From NCBI GenBank assembly GCA_900764695.1, contig CAAFOY010000077.1, positions 1 through 34,383 on the forward strand: a stretch of DNA of 34,383 nucleotides, in the 5' to 3' direction. Below, piece by piece: positions 1-8,745 of this stretch. Positions within the stretch are counted from its first letter, which is position 1; each line of letters opens with the position of its first letter. Under the pieces are notes generated by a model. It was not told the origin of the DNA. It did not search any database and saw only the letters and a program-made list of their open reading frames with translations. Source of the DNA: Lachnospiraceae bacterium (GTDB lineage: Bacteria; Bacillota_A; Clostridia; Lachnospirales; Lachnospiraceae). A program made the translations under genes and the position numbers.

Positions 1-1528
1 AGCCGTATTTAGCTTCTATGTACTCCTTTATCATTTTGTAGGTCACTCGTTCTTTGGGCTTATATTCTTCGGCTCTTTTAGCGATATTATCAAGCGGAAG
101 TTTTCCCTCACCCTCGCCAAACTCAACTTTTACGTTGATATGTCCGTCTGGCTTTTTGTGGGAAAGCAGTACTACCGTCTCCACATGAACGGTCTGCGGG
201 AACATATCTACCGCACACGCTTTTTCAACCCTGTATCCCTGCTCCTGTAGAATTACTAAATCCCTTGCAAGACTCGTTGGCTTACAGCTAATATATACAA
301 TTCTGTCTACGCCGAAATCAATTATCTTTTGTAAAGCCTTTGGATGAATACCATCTCTTGGTGGGTCAAGAACTATTAAATCCGGCTTGTCCTTGATATC
401 ATCAATAACCTTTAACACATCCCCTGCAATAAATTCACAGTTGTTAAGTCCGTTTAATTCAGCATTCTCTTTTGCAGCTTCTACCGCCTCTGCAACAATT
501 TCAACCCCTACAACTTTTTTTGCAACAGGAGCAAGAATCTGTGCAATTGTTCCTGTACCGCTGTAAAGGTCAAATATCATTTTATCATTAGTGCTTCCAA
601 CATACTCTCTTGCCTTTGAATAAAGGACTTCAGCCCCTAAAGAATTTGTCTGGAAAAATGAAAATGTTGAAATCTTAAATCTAAGTCCCAATAATTCTTC
701 ATAAATTACATCTTCACCATAAAGTACTCTTGTCTCATCACTTTGAACCACATCAGCCAGACCATCATTTATAATCTGGAGTACACCTTTAAGTTCGCAC
801 TCTAAATCAAGTTTACATAACTTATCAATTAAAATATTATAATCTGCCGCTGCCTCGCCGTTTGCATCCGATGTTGTAACAATACTCATTATAATCTGAT
901 TTGTTTTTACACCACGTCTAATAACCAAATGTCTAAGGTATCCTTCGTGTCTCATTTTATGATAAAATTTTACATTTCTTTCTGCAAAATGTTCTAATAC
1001 ACAAGTCAAAATTTTGTTGTAATCTTTATTTACAATTTTACAATCCTTTGCCGTAACAATATCATGGAAGCTGTCTCTTTTATGTAATCCCAATGCCAAA
1101 GGACCATCTTTATATTCATCTCCAAATGAAAATTCCATTTTATTTCTGTATTCCCACTGAACAGGGCTTTTGAGGATTCCTTCAAATTCATAATCCTTAT
1201 TTGTAATTACTCCGTCTAAAATATTCTTAACCATTTCTTTTTTCAAATTAGTCTGATTTTCGTAATCCATTGTCTGGTAAGAACATCCACCACAATCCGC
1301 AAAATGTGGGCAAAGTGGTTCTGCATTTTCAAGTGGTGACTTTTCAAGTACTTCTTTTAAACGTCCAACACATTTGCCTGAACGTTTCTTTGAAACTACA
1401 AAACTTACTTTTTGACCCGGAATAGTTCTTTTAACTAAAGCTACACCTTCCTCACCACAATCTACTGTTCCTTTATTTGGAAAATCTATTTTTTCTACCA
1501 CTCCCTGGTATTCCATTCCTTTTTTCAT
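1..1528 (-). CDS. rlmD: 23S rRNA (uracil-5-)-methyltransferase, RlmD/RumA family, C-terminus beyond the window
   Basis: SAM-dependent enzyme that methylates uracil C5 in 23S rRNA. The translation starts at the ATG at 1528 behind GAGGATAAATAG. In order it shows an N-terminal TRAM-like segment (about residues 4-60), a 4Fe-4S cysteine set (CPHFADCGGC near residues 78-87, with a further Cys in AKDCKIV), the SAM motif FDLYSGTGTIAQIL, the DPPRDGI motif, and the catalytic-cysteine motif in the form ISCKP (the family usually has SCNP). After the family's usual end near HVETVVLLS, about position 155, the frame does not stop. It continues for about 50 codons (KKPDGHINVKVEFGEGEGK and onward) to the window edge. 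This extension is more GC-rich than the rest of the gene. The methyltransferase call is secure. RlmD and RlmC cannot be separated by eye, and the role of the extension is unknown. Confidence 0.93.
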   Translation of the reverse strand, partial: MKKGMEYQGVVEKIDFPNKGTVDCGEEGVALVKRTIPGQKVSFVVSKKRSGKCVGRLKEVLEKSPLENAEPLCPHFADCGGCSYQTMDYENQTNLKKEMVKNILDGVITNKDYEFEGILKSPVQWEYRNKMEFSFGDEYKDGPLALGLHKRDSFHDIVTAKDCKIVNKDYNKILTCVLEHFAERNVKFYHKMRHEGYLRHLVIRRGVKTNQIIMSIVTTSDANGEAAADYNILIDKLCKLDLECELKGVLQIINDGLADVVQSDETRVLYGEDVIYEELLGLRFKISTFSFFQTNSLGAEVLYSKAREYVGSTNDKMIFDLYSGTGTIAQILAPVAKKVVGVEIVAEAVEAAKENAELNGLNNCEFIAGDVLKVIDDIKDKPDLIVLDPPRDGIHPKALQKIIDFGVDRIVYISCKPTSLARDLVILQEQGYRVEKACAVDMFPQTVHVETVVLLSHKKPDGHINVKVEFGEGEGKLPLDNIAKRAEEYKPKERVTYKMIKEYIEAKYG

Positions 1529-1560
1529 CTATTTATCCTCTATCTGCTAATATTTTAATG

Positions 1561-1723
1561 ATGCCAGGGTCACAAAGTCTTTCACTCACATGAGCTTGCT
1601 CATAAGTGAGTGAAAGACTTTGTGACCCACCCCAATATGAGCATAAAAGTGGGATAATTCCCACGATATGCGAATATTGGATAGGATTGTGAGAGTGCAT
1701 AGCACGGAACAATCCGTAGGCAT
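1561..1723. repeat. Structured three-hairpin repeat element (long form)
   Basis: A 163-nt non-coding element closed by ATGCC (1561-1565) and GGCAT (1719-1723). Inside are three hairpins. Hairpin A has arms 1567-1589 and 1606-1628, a perfect 23 bp, with an inner palindromic loop. Hairpin B is CCAATAT/ATATTGG (1632-1638, 1674-1680), GCATA/TATGC and GTGGG/CCCAC, stacked with small symmetric internal loops. Hairpin C is GGATTGT/ACAATCC (1684-1690, 1709-1715), capped by GTGC-ATA-GCAC. A shortened relative lies at 20025-20071 with the same ends and hairpin C. An open frame across this element on the minus strand (1586-1822) has no ribosome binding site and follows the repeat, so I do not treat it as a gene. 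Confidence 0.75.
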
Positions 1724-1747
1724 CAAAATCACTACTTTTAATCTCAC

Positions 1748-1763
1748 ATGAGTTTGCTCATAA
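1748..1763 (+). repeat. Copy of the conserved loop motif, without a long stem
   Basis: ATGAGTTTGCTCATAA repeats the motif found in the loop of hairpin A (1590-1605) and in the loops of the hairpins at 10971-11087 and 24196-24266. Here I see no extended stem around it. Confidence 0.5.
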
Positions 1764-1797
1764 TTTGGTTTTTTTGCCCCAAACATCATTACAAAAT

Positions 1798-1855
1798 AAG
1801 TCCACATACACAATTCGGTCAAATGCTATACATTCCAATTGTTATATGTGGACTT
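1798..1855 (-). terminator. Terminator of the small membrane-protein gene
   Basis: AAGTCCACATA (1798-1808) pairs perfectly with TATGTGGACTT (1845-1855). An inner ACAATT/GAATTGT pairing lies between them. On the minus strand the stem is followed by ATTTTG. It lies about 70 nt downstream of the stop at 1924. Confidence 0.65.
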
Positions 1856-1923
1856 AACTTATTCATCGGTTATTGTTTAAAAAACAAATCTACATGACCT
1901 GCCATTCACTATGGTGTAACGAT

Positions 1924-2166
1924 TTATTCTTCCACAAAATCACTTTCATCTTCTTCGTCGTCTTCAAATAAATCATCGAAATCATCTTCAAAGTCATCAT
2001 AATAATCTTCTGTAATTTTATTGTAAATTGCATAAGCTGCTCCGGCAATTGCTGCCACTACTGCAAGCACTCCAAGTACGATTCCAACTATCTTAACTAC
2101 GTCAGACTTCTTTTCTTCTTTGCCGATAATCTTACCAATCTTAACTCCCTTGATTAATTCGTCCAT
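1924..2166 (-). CDS. Small single-pass membrane protein with acidic C-terminus, function unknown
   Basis: 80 residues. A lysine-rich N-terminus (about 1-22) is followed by one hydrophobic, alanine-rich membrane segment (about 24-47) and a strongly acidic tail of Asp, Glu and Phe (about 52-80). The start at 2166 has a good site, AAAGGAG, 8 nt upstream. The gene sits 66 nt downstream of pcrA in the same direction and could be co-transcribed with it or use its own promoter. I recognise no catalytic domain. By charge the tail would be on the cytoplasmic or outer side depending on topology, which the sequence does not settle. The composition matches small membrane proteins common in Clostridia, but no function can be given. 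Confidence 0.75.
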   Translation of the reverse strand: MDELIKGVKIGKIIGKEEKKSDVVKIVGIVLGVLAVVAAIAGAAYAIYNKITEDYYDDFEDDFDDLFEDDEEDESDFVEE

Positions 2167-2232
2167 ATCCGTACTCCTTTCATTACAAGTTATATTTCAT
2201 AAGAATAGTATATCATTTTAGTGCTGTTTTTA

Positions 2233-4491
2233 CTACAGTTTTTTGAGTTTTGCAAATGAAGCCATCATAATTTTCTGACCTGCTTTGTCAAATGCTACCG
2301 TAACCTGATAATCTTTTGGGCCATCCTCAATATTAAGCACTGTTCCTTCACCAAACTTAATATGTTTAACTCTGTCTCCAACTACATAATCAACCGGCTG
2401 TTTTGTAATTGTAAATGATTTACCAAATGCAGGTTTTGTGCTAGGTTCACCATACGAAGTTTTCTTAAATGGCTTATTTCTAAATGCATTCTGACTTGCT
2501 CTGCTCGCATTTCCAAATTCCTCTTTCTTAGGAATCTGTCCTGCTGCGACTCTGTCTGTTACATTTTTACTATTAATAAGCTGTGTTGGTATTTCCTTTA
2601 TAAATCGTGAAATAATATTATATCTTGTTTCTCCATGAACCATACGTCTCTTTGCATAACTAATTACAAGATTTTCCTTTGCTCTTGTAATTGCAACATA
2701 ACACAGACGTCTTTCTTCTTCAATTTCACTTTGGTCTTCGGCACAAATTGCTGAAATTCCCGGAAATAATCCTTCTTCCATTCCACATAAAAATACATTA
2801 GGAAATTCAAGTCCCTTTGCACTATGTATGGTCATAAGGACCACATAGTCACTATCCTCATCAAGACTATCTATGTCCGCTACCAAAGCAACGTCTTCAA
2901 GAAATCCTGCCAAATCCGGATTTTCTGTTGTTGATTCATATTCTACAACCTTACTTATCAATTCTTCTATGTTCTCGATTCTTGCCTTGCTTTCGTCTGT
3001 ATTTTCCAAAACGAGTTCTGTCACATATCCTGTATCTTCAATAATCTTATCTACTAATTCTTTTATTGAATGCTCCTGACTGTACTCTCTTAATTCTTCA
3101 ATAAAATCAGTAAATTTCTTAATCTTTGCTGAAGCTCTGCTAAGTTCAGGATTCATATATGCAAGTTCTAACGCATTATACAAATTAATGTCATGGTCAA
3201 CTGCATATGCCTGCGCCTTTCCAATAGAAGTAGCTCCGATTCCTCTCTTTGGAACATTAATAATTCTTGCTACAGCAATATCATCCGTAGAATTATTTAC
3301 TGTTTTCAAATAGCACAAAATGTCTTTAATTTCTTTACGCTGATAGAAATTCTGTCCGCCGATAATCTTATAAGGAACATTTGCCAAAAGAAGTTTTTCT
3401 TCTAATGTTCTTGACTGAGCATTAGTTCTATACAGACACGCAAAATCACTATACTTATAGTCTCCTGCATTCACTTTTTTTCTAATTTCTTTTGCAACCA
3501 TATTAGCTTCATCATAAGCATCTTCCGCCTGGTACAAATCAATCTGGGTTCCTTCTTCATTGTCACTCCACAATGTCTTGTCTTTTCTTCCCTGATTGTT
3601 TGCAATTACTCCATTTGCGGCAGCTAAAATATTCTTTGTAGAGCGGTAATTCTGCTCTAACTTAATAACACGTGCATTTTCAAAATATTTTTCAAATGAG
3701 AGAATATTTGTAATATTCGCTCCTCTAAACTTATAAATAGATTGGTCATCATCACCTACAACACACAAATTTCTATATTTTGATGCAAGAAGGCGAATCA
3801 ACTGAAACTGTGCTGTATTTGTATCCTGATACTCATCTACCATAATGTATTTAAATCTTTCCTGATAATAATCCAGCACATCTGGATATTTCTTAAATAA
3901 TTCTACTGTTTTTACAATCAAATCATCAAAATCTAAAGCATTATTTTTCTTAAGCTGAACCTGATATTCAAGATAAATCTTAGCAACTGTATTTTCTCTC
4001 AAATCACCTTTTGTTATCTCTATCGCACGTTCAGGACTTATGAGTTCATCTTTATAGGAAGAAATCTTTCCTGCCACAGCTCTTTCTTTGTAAAATTTAG
4101 AATCTAAATTCATTCTCTTTACAATATCTTTTATCAGACTCTTCTGATCATCTGCATCGTAAATTGTAAATCTATTATCATATCCTAAAAATTCAATATA
4201 TCTCCTCAAAATTCGTACACATGTAGAATGGAATGTACTTACCCATATCTGATCAGCACCAAATCCAACTATGTTGTTAATTCTTTCACGCATTTCTGAT
4301 GCGGCCTTATTTGTAAAAGTGATTGCCATAATATTCCATGGCGAAACACCCTTTTCTTCTATAAGATAAGCTGCTCTATGTGTAAGCACTCTAGTCTTTC
4401 CACTTCCTGCACCGGCAAGAATAAGTAACGGTCCTTCCGTGTGAAATACCGCCATCTGTTGCATATCATTTAATGTATCATATCTGCTCAT
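2233..4491 (-). CDS. pcrA: ATP-dependent DNA helicase PcrA (UvrD/Rep family)
   Basis: 752-residue superfamily 1A 3'-5' helicase acting in repair and plasmid or rolling-circle replication. All helicase motifs are present in order: Walker A GAGSGKT, DEYQDT (motif II), GDDDQSIYKFRGA (III), QNYRST (IV), TIHSAKGLEFPNVF (V) and CYVAITRA (VI). A C-terminal tudor-like segment (YVVGDRVKHIKFGEGTV onward), typical of PcrA and associated in that family with RNA polymerase, ends the protein. I chose the ATG at 4491 (MSRYDTLND). The frame can be extended to a GTG at 4524, but the start at 4491 has AAGGAAAAAGG upstream and begins where the family usually begins. Length and motifs are normal for the family. 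Confidence 0.96.
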   Translation of the reverse strand: MSRYDTLNDMQQMAVFHTEGPLLILAGAGSGKTRVLTHRAAYLIEEKGVSPWNIMAITFTNKAASEMRERINNIVGFGADQIWVSTFHSTCVRILRRYIEFLGYDNRFTIYDADDQKSLIKDIVKRMNLDSKFYKERAVAGKISSYKDELISPERAIEITKGDLRENTVAKIYLEYQVQLKKNNALDFDDLIVKTVELFKKYPDVLDYYQERFKYIMVDEYQDTNTAQFQLIRLLASKYRNLCVVGDDDQSIYKFRGANITNILSFEKYFENARVIKLEQNYRSTKNILAAANGVIANNQGRKDKTLWSDNEEGTQIDLYQAEDAYDEANMVAKEIRKKVNAGDYKYSDFACLYRTNAQSRTLEEKLLLANVPYKIIGGQNFYQRKEIKDILCYLKTVNNSTDDIAVARIINVPKRGIGATSIGKAQAYAVDHDINLYNALELAYMNPELSRASAKIKKFTDFIEELREYSQEHSIKELVDKIIEDTGYVTELVLENTDESKARIENIEELISKVVEYESTTENPDLAGFLEDVALVADIDSLDEDSDYVVLMTIHSAKGLEFPNVFLCGMEEGLFPGISAICAEDQSEIEEERRLCYVAITRAKENLVISYAKRRMVHGETRYNIISRFIKEIPTQLINSKNVTDRVAAGQIPKKEEFGNASRASQNAFRNKPFKKTSYGEPSTKPAFGKSFTITKQPVDYVVGDRVKHIKFGEGTVLNIEDGPKDYQVTVAFDKAGQKIMMASFAKLKKL

Positions 4492-4611
4492 AAATATACC
4501 TTTTTCCTTATTTTTATATTCCACTTAGGCAAACTTTTATATACTTCTGCTATCATATCATATTTTCTAAAAAAATCGAACATATTTTCTGCTATTTGTA
4601 ATAAATTTTAT

Positions 4612-4640
4612 TTGTAGTTTTCATTACTATGTATTATAAT
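4612..4640 (+). promoter_or_regulatory. Sigma-A-type promoter of the DUF1836 gene
   Basis: TTGTAG (4612-4617), a 17-nt spacer and TATAAT (4635-4640), placed 25 nt before the start codon. The leader is short and contains AAGGAGG. Confidence 0.7.
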
Positions 4641-4665
4641 ATTTTTTGTACATAAGGAGGTATAT

Positions 4666-5292
4666 ATGGAAAGTGATAAAATAATTGAGTCTATATTAAA
4701 CGACTTTAACTCATTTAACATAGACGATATACCAAACATTGATTTATATATGGACCAGGTAACAACCTATTTAAATAATAAATTTGAGGGAAGCAAACGT
4801 AACGACGACGACAAGCTCTTAACAAAAACCATGATTAATAATTATGCTAAAAGTCGTTTATTACCACCTCCCGAAAAGAAAAAATATTCCAAAGACCATT
4901 TAATTCTTTTAATGATGATATTTTATCTTAAAAATATTATTTCAATTAATGATATTGATACGGCCTTGTCCCCATTAATTAAAGATTATTTTAATGATGG
5001 AAATAATAGTCTTGAAGAAATTTTTAAATTATTTATTCAATATATGAAAGATACTGATGATAATCAGTCAATTATTGATGCGTACGTAAAATCCAATGAT
5101 TATTTTTCAAATTTGGATAATGAAGATAATAAAGAATATTTGCAGACACTTACGCTAATTGCGACTTTGACTTACGAATGCCTTGCAAGAAAAATGATTA
5201 TCGAAAAGTTGATTGACTCTCTTCCAAAGGAGGAAAACTCAAAAGATAAATCTGACAAAAATAAGAGTGATAAGAATAAAACTGATAAATAG
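4666..5292 (+). CDS. DUF1836 domain-containing protein
   Basis: 208 residues. The region from about 55 to 150 (MINNYAKSRLLPPPEKKKYS, then DHLILLMMIFYLKNIISIND) matches what I know of DUF1836 proteins, which resemble MerR-type winged-helix DNA-binding proteins and are common in Clostridia and Lactobacillales. The C-terminus is a lysine/aspartate repeat (KSDKNKSDKNKTDK), probably disordered. The start has AAGGAGG 9 nt upstream, a good promoter ends 25 nt upstream, and a perfect 17-bp terminator follows. The gene therefore forms a single-gene transcription unit, divergent from pcrA. Its target is unknown. DNA binding is inferred from the family, not shown. Confidence 0.8.
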   Translation: MESDKIIESILNDFNSFNIDDIPNIDLYMDQVTTYLNNKFEGSKRNDDDKLLTKTMINNYAKSRLLPPPEKKKYSKDHLILLMMIFYLKNIISINDIDTALSPLIKDYFNDGNNSLEEIFKLFIQYMKDTDDNQSIIDAYVKSNDYFSNLDNEDNKEYLQTLTLIATLTYECLARKMIIEKLIDSLPKEENSKDKSDKNKSDKNKTDK

Positions 5293-5316
5293 TAGAATTT
5301 AGTGTAACTGTATTTT

Positions 5317-5359
5317 AAAAGCCTTAAATTTTGTTTCTAATTCAAAATTTAAGGCTTTT
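5317..5359. terminator. Perfect 17-bp bidirectional terminator
   Basis: AAAAGCCTTAAATTTTG (5317-5333) and its exact complement (5343-5359), with a 9-nt loop. A and T runs on both sides suit both the plus gene ending at 5292 and the minus gene ending at 5464. Confidence 0.85.
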
Positions 5360-5463
5360 AATTTGTATAAGGTAAGACCTTATTTATGAAACTGAATTTT
5401 CAAAAAGCGAAGTGTTAATTACTTTAATATTAAATACTATCTTCTAATCCAGACTGCTCAAAG

Positions 5464-5757
5464 CTAATCATCATATTTGGCTCTCTTTAATACCATATCA
5501 TAACCATCATTACCATAATTAAGAGATCTGTTAACTCTGCTGATTGTAGCTGTTGATGCCCCTGTGTCTTCTGAAATCTCTAAATATGTCTTTCCTTCTC
5601 TAAGCATCTTAGCCACTTCAAATCTCTGTGATATTGATAATAATTCATTTATGGTACATACATCTTCAAAAAATGTATAACATTCTTCCTTTGTTTCCAA
5701 TGATAATATAGCTGCAAATAAATGATCTACTTCCTTTGTTCTAACTGACTTACTCAT
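5464..5757 (-). CDS. TrpR-like protein, YerC/YecD family
   Basis: 97-residue helix-turn-helix protein of the YerC/YecD (TrpR superfamily) group. The N-terminal helices (about 1-45) resemble the TrpR dimer core (LFAAILSLETKEECYTFFED). The HTH covers about residues 46-80, with YLEISEDTGASTATISRVNR as turn and recognition helix. The start at 5757 has CAGGAGG 8 nt upstream. A candidate promoter lies at 5791-5819. It is separated from the GH16 gene downstream by about 75 nt before the GH16 stop, with both genes pointing the same way. TrpR-type ligand residues cannot be judged by eye. The regulated genes are unknown. Confidence 0.88.
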   Translation of the reverse strand: MSKSVRTKEVDHLFAAILSLETKEECYTFFEDVCTINELLSISQRFEVAKMLREGKTYLEISEDTGASTATISRVNRSLNYGNDGYDMVLKRAKYDD

Positions 5758-5790
5758 AAATTGCCTCCTGTGTTATCTTTTCTCTTTCAC

Positions 5791-5819
5791 ATTTTAGCAC
5801 TCTAAAGTCTGAAAGTCCA
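5791..5819 (-). promoter_or_regulatory. Candidate promoter of the TrpR-like gene
   Basis: On the minus strand TGGACT (5814-5819), a 17-nt spacer and TAAAAT (5791-5796). Exact 17-nt spacing; the hexamers are imperfect. Confidence 0.5.
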
Positions 5820-5832
5820 GTCATTTCTTATA

Positions 5833-7683
5833 TTATTTAACTCTTACTTTTTTACTCTTGCTCCATTTTCCGTAAATTTTCTTTCCATCCTGTTTTATAT
5901 AAGCTCTGACCTTAAAATAATATTTTTTATTTGAGCTAAGTTTTTTAAAGTTATAAATATTCTTTTTTATCTGCTTTGTGTTATAGCCATAATATTTTTT
6001 ATTTGTACTATATTTGATAACATAGCCTGTAACATTAGTCTGCTTTTTAATAATTATTTTTACGCTTCTCTTCTTTTTGCTCTTTGCACTAATTATTTTA
6101 GTTTTACTATTCTGAATCTGCTGTATAGAAATGTTATCAATATTATTTACATCAGAAACATTGTTAGTTATGTCTGTGTTATTTATATTACTGTTATTTG
6201 TTTCATTATTACCGGCATTTCCATTATTAGTTGTGCTGTTGTTTCCACTATTTCCATTATTAGTTGTGCTGTTGTTTCCATTATTAGTTGTGCTGTTGTT
6301 TCCACTATTTCCATTATTAGTTGTCGTTTCTGCATAACTTGGGTCAGGAATTACTGCCGTTGTTGAAAATGATAAATTCGTTATTTTTGCACTAAAACTT
6401 CCATTCTGAGCCATTGGATCCCCATCACTTATTCCAAATCCAAATTTCAAATCAAGCTTTCCTGCATAATCACTTGGTATGCTCACTTTTTTCTTATAGT
6501 TATATGGCTGGTTTTTTACCAATGTAATGTATTCTCCACTAATTGACTCTTCAGCGTCTCCTGCAATTTTTACAAATACTTTTTTGCTTTCAGTTGAAAC
6601 TAATGTACATTTTAATACGTAATCATTTCCGGCATAGTACTTTAATCCTTCTATATTCGCCTGAGCACTCCACTGACTATCAACTTGTATTACTCCTGCA
6701 TCTGTTACATTTATAGTAACCCCATCTGTTACCTTTGCTCCATTAGCAGTTACATTTCCATAAGTTCCACACCATGTTTGTCCAAAGAATGAAGTCCATG
6801 CACCTGTATATTCACCTATTGCATCCTGGTTAACTGTAATCGTTGGACCTGTATATTTTGTTGATTCCTCCTCAGGCTTCTGATAAACCCTTACCCAGTC
6901 AACTTCCATTGTTGCAGGAAAACCATTTTGATTAATATTATATCCTGGGAGTTGTCCACCTACAGCAAGATTTAATATAATAAATTGAGCTTTTCTAAAT
7001 TCCTCCATTTCAGACTGTGTTGAAATGGTATATCTTTCATATACATATCCATCAACGTAAAATACGGCACTATTCTCATCCCACTCCATTCCATAAGTAT
7101 GCCATTGGGTTCTGTCACCCACATCATATTTTTTTCCTTTTGTATCAGCCTGCCTATTTTTACATGACCAATGTAGATTTGCAAATACTGCATTATTATC
7201 ATTTATTGCTTCCATGATATCCATTTCACCACATTTAGGCCATCCTACAGTGTCGTAATTAGCACCTAATGTCCAAAAAGCCGGCCAAATTCCTGAAAAT
7301 CTTGGAAGTTTCATTCTAGCTTCAATTTTTCCATATTTAAATTCCTGTTTTCCTTTAGAATTAATTCTTCCTGAAGTATAACTCTTATTACCATAATTTT
7401 CTCTTAAAGCATGTATTTTTAACGTTCCATTACTTACTTCAAGATTTTTTGTATTATCAACATAGTACTGAAGTTCATTATTTCCTCCACCATTACCGTT
7501 AACTTCTACATTCCAATTATTTCTATTAAGCTCTGTACCGTCAAATTCATCACTCCACACCAACTGGTATTCTCCGTCGGCCTTTACAGTTTTTGTACTT
7601 TCGTTTCCAACAATATACATTCCACTGAACGCAATTGTTACAGTGCACAATGACGCCATACATTTTCTAAACCACTTTCTCAT
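5833..7683 (-). CDS. Secreted GH16 beta-glucanase (laminarinase-type), multidomain
   Basis: 616 residues. A signal peptide with likely cleavage after VKA (about 36) is followed by a GH16 catalytic domain (about 38-270). Its active-site signature is GEMDIME: Glu153 nucleophile, Asp155 and Glu158 acid/base. A beta-sandwich carbohydrate-binding-like region covers about 275-447. An Asn/Thr/Gly-rich linker of repeated STTNNGN units covers about 449-514. A very basic fibronectin-III-like end (about 526-616, rich in Lys, with YYFKVRAYIKQDGKKIYGKW) closes the protein. GH16 members of this layout cleave beta-1,3 or beta-1,3/1,4 glucans, and the exact substrate cannot be read here. The basic tail may hold the enzyme on the cell wall (inference). 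The start has AGGAG 10 nt upstream. A cre-like site lies upstream, consistent with carbon-source control. Confidence 0.9.
   Translation of the reverse strand: MRKWFRKCMASLCTVTIAFSGMYIVGNESTKTVKADGEYQLVWSDEFDGTELNRNNWNVEVNGNGGGNNELQYYVDNTKNLEVSNGTLKIHALRENYGNKSYTSGRINSKGKQEFKYGKIEARMKLPRFSGIWPAFWTLGANYDTVGWPKCGEMDIMEAINDNNAVFANLHWSCKNRQADTKGKKYDVGDRTQWHTYGMEWDENSAVFYVDGYVYERYTISTQSEMEEFRKAQFIILNLAVGGQLPGYNINQNGFPATMEVDWVRVYQKPEEESTKYTGPTITVNQDAIGEYTGAWTSFFGQTWCGTYGNVTANGAKVTDGVTINVTDAGVIQVDSQWSAQANIEGLKYYAGNDYVLKCTLVSTESKKVFVKIAGDAEESISGEYITLVKNQPYNYKKKVSIPSDYAGKLDLKFGFGISDGDPMAQNGSFSAKITNLSFSTTAVIPDPSYAETTTNNGNSGNNSTTNNGNNSTTNNGNSGNNSTTNNGNAGNNETNNSNINNTDITNNVSDVNNIDNISIQQIQNSKTKIISAKSKKKRSVKIIIKKQTNVTGYVIKYSTNKKYYGYNTKQIKKNIYNFKKLSSNKKYYFKVRAYIKQDGKKIYGKWSKSKKVRVK
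6209..6325. repeat. In-frame tandem repeats in the GH16 linker
   Basis: Near-identical units built around CCATTATTAGTTGTGCTG encode STTNNGN and SGNNSTTNNGN repeats. Tandem repeats of this kind can change in number between strains without breaking the frame. Confidence 0.7.
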
Positions 7684-7736
7684 ATTTCTTTTCTCCTAAA
7701 TCGTTTTCTCTTTATATATATATATATTTAAACAAA

Positions 7737-7750
7737 TGAAAACGTTTTTT
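7737..7750. promoter_or_regulatory. cre-like (CcpA/LacI-family) operator upstream of the GH16 gene
   Basis: TGAAAACGTTTTTT matches the cre consensus TGWAANCGNTNWCA at all but the last two positions and contains the palindrome AAAACGTTTT (7739-7748). It lies 54 nt before the GH16 start, upstream of a TA-repeat tract. Confidence 0.5.
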
Positions 7751-7810
7751 ACAATATTTTTTGTTAATTTTCACCTATTTTCTTACAAATTTGTTTGCTT
7801 ATATAAATAA

Positions 7811-7853
7811 AGACCTAATATTTACAATTTTACTTTTGCAAACAATAGGTCCT
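7811..7853 (-). terminator. Terminator of hslO
   Basis: On the minus strand GACCTA (7846-7851) pairs with TAGGTC (7812-7817), followed by TTTATTTAT, just after the hslO stop. Confidence 0.6.
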
Positions 7854-7875
7854 AATTTATTTACTAAAAACTTTT

Positions 7876-8745
7876 TTACAGTAATTTTTTTAATTCTTCA
7901 ACACTAAAATTATAATTTGTGTTACAGAAATGACAATTCACTTCAATGTCCTTACCCTCATTAATCATATCTTTAATTTCAGCCTTGTTAATTCCCATTA
8001 ATGCCTTTGTAACTCTCTCTTTACTGCAGTTGCAATAAAACTTCGTTGGCACCTTATCCGTTATTTCTACGCCTAAATCTCCTAATACAAATTCTAAGAT
8101 ATCTTCCGGTGTCATTCCCTTTTCAAGCATATCTGTTACTGAAGTTATCTTTGCTATTTTTTCTTCCAATGCAGATATTACTTCTTCTTCAGCAAATGGC
8201 ATAAGCTGTACTATAAATCCTCCTGCCTGCTTTACTGTGTTATTTTTTTCCATCAGAACACCTAACGCTACTGCTGAAGGAACCTGTTCTGATGTAGCAA
8301 AATAATATGTTAAATCTTCTGCGACTTCACTTGTACCAAGCGGCACCTGACTTGAATATGGTTCTTTCAATCCCATATCTTTAATTACAGTTAATGTTCC
8401 ATATCCAATTGCAGCTCCGACATCTAATTTTCCTGCATAATTTGCAGGAATGATTACATTAGGATTGCCTACATATCCTTTTACATTTCCATGAGAATCA
8501 GCTGTTACCGTAACTCCATTTATCGGTCCGTCGCCTTTCATCATAAGTGTAAGGATGTCATTATCACCCTTCATCATAACTCCCATCATCGCTCCTCCGG
8601 TGAGAAGTCTTCCAAGAGCAGCTGTAGCAACAGGACTTGTATTGTGATGCTGTCTTGCTGTCTCTACTATATTTCTTGATGTAATTGCAAATGCCCTAAT
8701 CTGATTATCAGCCGCCATTGCTCTTACAATATAATCTTTACTCAT
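7876..8745 (-). CDS. hslO: Hsp33 redox-regulated chaperone
   Basis: 289 residues, the usual length. The C-terminal zinc switch is complete: CNC (about 237-239) and CHFC (about 270-273). In the family these four cysteines release zinc and form disulfides under oxidative heat stress, turning on holdase activity. The N-terminal region has the conserved RAFAITSRNIVETARQHHNT and GRLLTGGAMMG segments. The start at 8745 has AAAGGAGAAATTAA directly upstream. It lies 115 nt downstream of a methyltransferase gene in the same direction, with no strong terminator seen between them, so co-transcription is possible. It fits with the PerR/rubrerythrin genes in this window as an oxidative-stress function. 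Confidence 0.96.
   Translation of the reverse strand: MSKDYIVRAMAADNQIRAFAITSRNIVETARQHHNTSPVATAALGRLLTGGAMMGVMMKGDNDILTLMMKGDGPINGVTVTADSHGNVKGYVGNPNVIIPANYAGKLDVGAAIGYGTLTVIKDMGLKEPYSSQVPLGTSEVAEDLTYYFATSEQVPSAVALGVLMEKNNTVKQAGGFIVQLMPFAEEEVISALEEKIAKITSVTDMLEKGMTPEDILEFVLGDLGVEITDKVPTKFYCNCSKERVTKALMGINKAEIKDMINEGKDIEVNCHFCNTNYNFSVEELKKLL

Noticed and set aside
1586..1822. 78-codon open frame on the minus strand
   Set aside because: It lies across the structured repeat and its hairpins, has no ribosome site, and its sequence simply follows the repeat.
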